From Comamonadaceae bacterium (GTDB taxonomy: Bacteria > Pseudomonadota > Gammaproteobacteria > Burkholderiales > Burkholderiaceae_C): a stretch of DNA of 7,343 nt. Where the stretch lies: NCBI GenBank assembly GCA_947455585.1, contig CANGOY010000089.1, positions 1 to 7,343 of the forward strand. Direction: 5' to 3'. Numbering within the stretch: position 1 is the stretch's first letter; each line of letters starts with the position of its first letter. The translations under genes were made by a program, and so were the position numbers. This document shows positions 5,793-7,343 of this stretch, piece after piece. Below the pieces are notes generated by a model that saw nothing but the letters and a program-made list of their open reading frames with translations, ran no database searches and was not told the DNA's origin.

Positions 5793-6372
5793 GGCCGCCT
5801 CCCTTGTGCTGGCCGCCACCGCGAATCTTTTCAGTGCTGACCGATGCGGGGTTGCCAAAGCGGTCTTGCAAGGGTCTGAAACTGTCGGGGCGTTTGCGAC
5901 GCTTGGCCTCGACCACCCAGTGCTCTTCCATGAATTCACTCATCCACGCCACCACCTCGGCAGGGGCGGGCACTTGGTCCACGTTTTCTTGGGCATCTAG
6001 CCAACGGCCTGCATCGTGGTAGCTCAGACTGACCATGGCGGGCACGGCCATCACCTCGTCGCCGAGGCTGAGCTCTTCTTCCATACGCCACAGCACAAAC
6101 CAGCATGGGGCTGGTGAGGTGGCGTTCAGGTAGTAGCCCTCGGCATCGTCCTTGAACAGCTCGACCGTGAAGCCCGGGTGTAACCAAATTTGCTCGTCGT
6201 CGGTTTGCCGCAAGCAGCGCGGCTCGGTGCCAAAGTGCTCGGCATGCGGCACCACTTCGTGGCCCGTCACGTCGTGCAGCACCCAGCGCCACGGTTGCCA
6301 ACGGCTCATGGCGCCCGGGACGCGCTCACGGCGCATGACGACGGCTACTTGAAGACTGGGGCGATGCGACAT
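5782..6372 (-). CDS. DUF3305 domain protein of the formate dehydrogenase cluster
   Basis: A 196-residue soluble protein of unknown function, the usual neighbour of DUF3306 in formate dehydrogenase loci. Seen: an opening beta-strand LQVAVVMRRERV (7-18) and Trp-rich SRWQPWRWVLHDV (23-35); the family core ELFKDDAEGYYLNATSP (about 71-87) followed by CWFVLWRMEEE; then SLSYHDAGRWLDAQENVDQVP (about 115-135) and a helix WMSEFMEEHW near 143-152. The C-terminus is basic, then Gly/His-rich (GGGQHKGGGHGQ), and its codons double as the ribosome binding site of the DUF3306 gene, which it overlaps by 11 bases. ATG at 6372 is preferred over TTG at 6384: the TTG would overlap the ApbC stop and has no spaced ribosome binding site, although the site for the ATG is also weak. 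The gene lies eight bases after apbC. Confidence 0.9.
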   Translation of the reverse strand: MSHRPSLQVAVVMRRERVPGAMSRWQPWRWVLHDVTGHEVVPHAEHFGTEPRCLRQTDDEQIWLHPGFTVELFKDDAEGYYLNATSPAPCWFVLWRMEEELSLGDEVMAVPAMVSLSYHDAGRWLDAQENVDQVPAPAEVVAWMSEFMEEHWVVEAKRRKRPDSFRPLQDRFGNPASVSTEKIRGGGQHKGGGHGQ

Positions 6373-6380
6373 GGTGTTGA

Positions 6381-7343
6381 TCAAGTCTCTTTAGAAATCT
6401 TGATGCTAGGAAACTTGCTCGAAAAGTCTTTGGCTTTCGCGGCAATCTTCACCGCCACTTGACGGGCAACCGCCTTGTAGATGCCCGCCACTTCGCCGTC
6501 AGGGTCAGCCACCACCGTGGGCTTGCCGCTGTCGGCTTGCAGGCGAATTTGCATGTTGAGTGGCAACGCGCCTAAATAGTCCATGCCGTATTGGGCCGCC
6601 ATCTTCTTGCCGCCGTCTGCGCCGAAGATGTGTTCGATGTGGCCGCAATTCGTACACACGTGCACCGCCATGTTTTCGACCAAGCCGAGGATGGGCACGC
6701 CCACTTTTTCAAACATCTTGATGCCCTTTTTGGCATCCAGCAGGGCAATGTCTTGCGGCGTGGTGACGATGACCGCGCCCGTCATGGGCACGCGTTGGCT
6801 GAGCGTGAGCTGAATGTCGCCCGTGCCTGGGGGCATGTCGACAATCAAATAATCCAAGGCTTTCCAGTTGGTTTGGCGCAGCAACTGCTCTAGTGCTTGC
6901 GTGGCCATAGGGCCGCGCCAAATCATGGCTTCGTCTTGGTCCACCAAAAAGCCGATGGACATGACTTGCACGCCATAGTTTTCCATCGGGTCCATGGTTT
7001 GACCGTCGCTGCTTTCGGGGCGGCCTTCAATGCCCATCATCATGGGCTGGCTGGGGCCATAGATGTCGGCGTCTAGCAAACCCACGCTGGCGCCTTCTGC
7101 GGCCAAGGCCAAAGCCAAGTTAGCAGCCGTGGTGCTTTTGCCCACACCGCCCTTGCCAGAAGCGACGGCAATGATATTTTTCACTTGCGGCAACAAAGCC
7201 ACACCGCGCTGCGCGGCGTGCGCCACGATGTTCATGGTGATGTTGGCCGACACGTTGTCCACGCCCGCCACGCTTTTGGCAGCGGCAATCAGCTCTTTGC
7301 GAAAGCCCGCAATTTGGCTTTTGGCGGGGTAGCCCAGCACCAC
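6381..7343 (-). CDS. apbC: ApbC/Mrp-type iron-sulfur cluster carrier P-loop ATPase; 5' end outside window
   Basis: Cytoplasmic homodimeric ATPase that carries [4Fe-4S] clusters to target proteins (Mrp/Nbp35/ApbC family). The visible part is 320 residues ending in TGA at 6381-6383. The frame is open at the window edge and the first visible codon (GTG) reads as an internal valine of the N-terminal MIP18/DUF59-like domain (LGYPAKSQ), so about 40-45 residues are missing. Numbering from the edge: deviant Walker A KGGVGKST (64-71); DADIYGPSQP (91-100); DYLIVDMPPGTGD (164-176); TTPQDIALLDA (194-204); and the Fe-S-binding pair Cys230-Thr-Asn-Cys233. The conserved parts all look intact. It could be a housekeeping gene that is simply adjacent, but the eight-base gap to DUF3305 suggests shared transcription with a locus that needs many Fe-S clusters. 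Confidence 0.96.
   Translation of the reverse strand: MVLGYPAKSQIAGFRKELIAAAKSVAGVDNVSANITMNIVAHAAQRGVALLPQVKNIIAVASGKGGVGKSTTAANLALALAAEGASVGLLDADIYGPSQPMMMGIEGRPESSDGQTMDPMENYGVQVMSIGFLVDQDEAMIWRGPMATQALEQLLRQTNWKALDYLIVDMPPGTGDIQLTLSQRVPMTGAVIVTTPQDIALLDAKKGIKMFEKVGVPILGLVENMAVHVCTNCGHIEHIFGADGGKKMAAQYGMDYLGALPLNMQIRLQADSGKPTVVADPDGEVAGIYKAVARQVAVKIAAKAKDFSSKFPSIKISKET

Overview
The window looks like a chromosomal segment of a betaproteobacterium, probably order Burkholderiales and family Comamonadaceae (Limnohabitans/Rhodoferax-like). This is inferred from protein style, moderate-to-high GC and gene order; no rRNA or other marker in the window proves it. All seven genes lie on the minus strand, so the biological order runs from high to low coordinates. 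Almost all of the DNA is coding.

In transcription order: (1) the C-terminal 320 residues of an ApbC/Mrp-type Fe-S cluster carrier ATPase (7343-6381, N-terminus outside the window); (2) a DUF3305 protein (6372-5782); (3) a DUF3306 protein (5792-5208); (4) a 699-residue cytoplasmic polyferredoxin (5281-3182); (5) a TorD/DmsD-type chaperone (3173-2556); (6) a 153-base gap with a candidate promoter and a small leader hairpin; (7) a 72-residue Tat-signal protein of the 'formate dehydrogenase region TAT target' type (2402-2184); (8) the first 724 residues of a Cys-containing, Tat-exported molybdenum/tungsten formate dehydrogenase catalytic subunit (2172-1, continuing past the window edge). Genes 1 to 5 are separated by 8 bases or overlap, and genes 7 and 8 are 11 bases apart with the second ribosome binding site overlapping the first stop. 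This suggests two tightly coupled blocks of one formate dehydrogenase locus.

The likely joint function is assembly and operation of a respiratory formate dehydrogenase. The catalytic subunit binds a [4Fe-4S] cluster and a bis-pterin Mo/W cofactor and is folded before Tat export. The TorD-like protein is the natural candidate for its chaperone, ApbC could supply Fe-S clusters, and the small Tat protein may be a subunit or accessory. The beta (Fe-S) and gamma (cytochrome b) subunits are expected beyond position 1 but are not visible.

The least understood part is the DUF3305-DUF3306-polyferredoxin trio. Read closely, the polyferredoxin resembles heterodisulfide reductase subunit A in its N-terminal third, but its dinucleotide-binding segment has lost the glycine signature. 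It then carries three double-[4Fe-4S] modules and a cysteine-free stretch resembling MvhD/FlpD. It looks like a remodelled HdrA/MvhD-type electron-transfer protein attached to a formate dehydrogenase locus, and is the best candidate here for an undescribed system.
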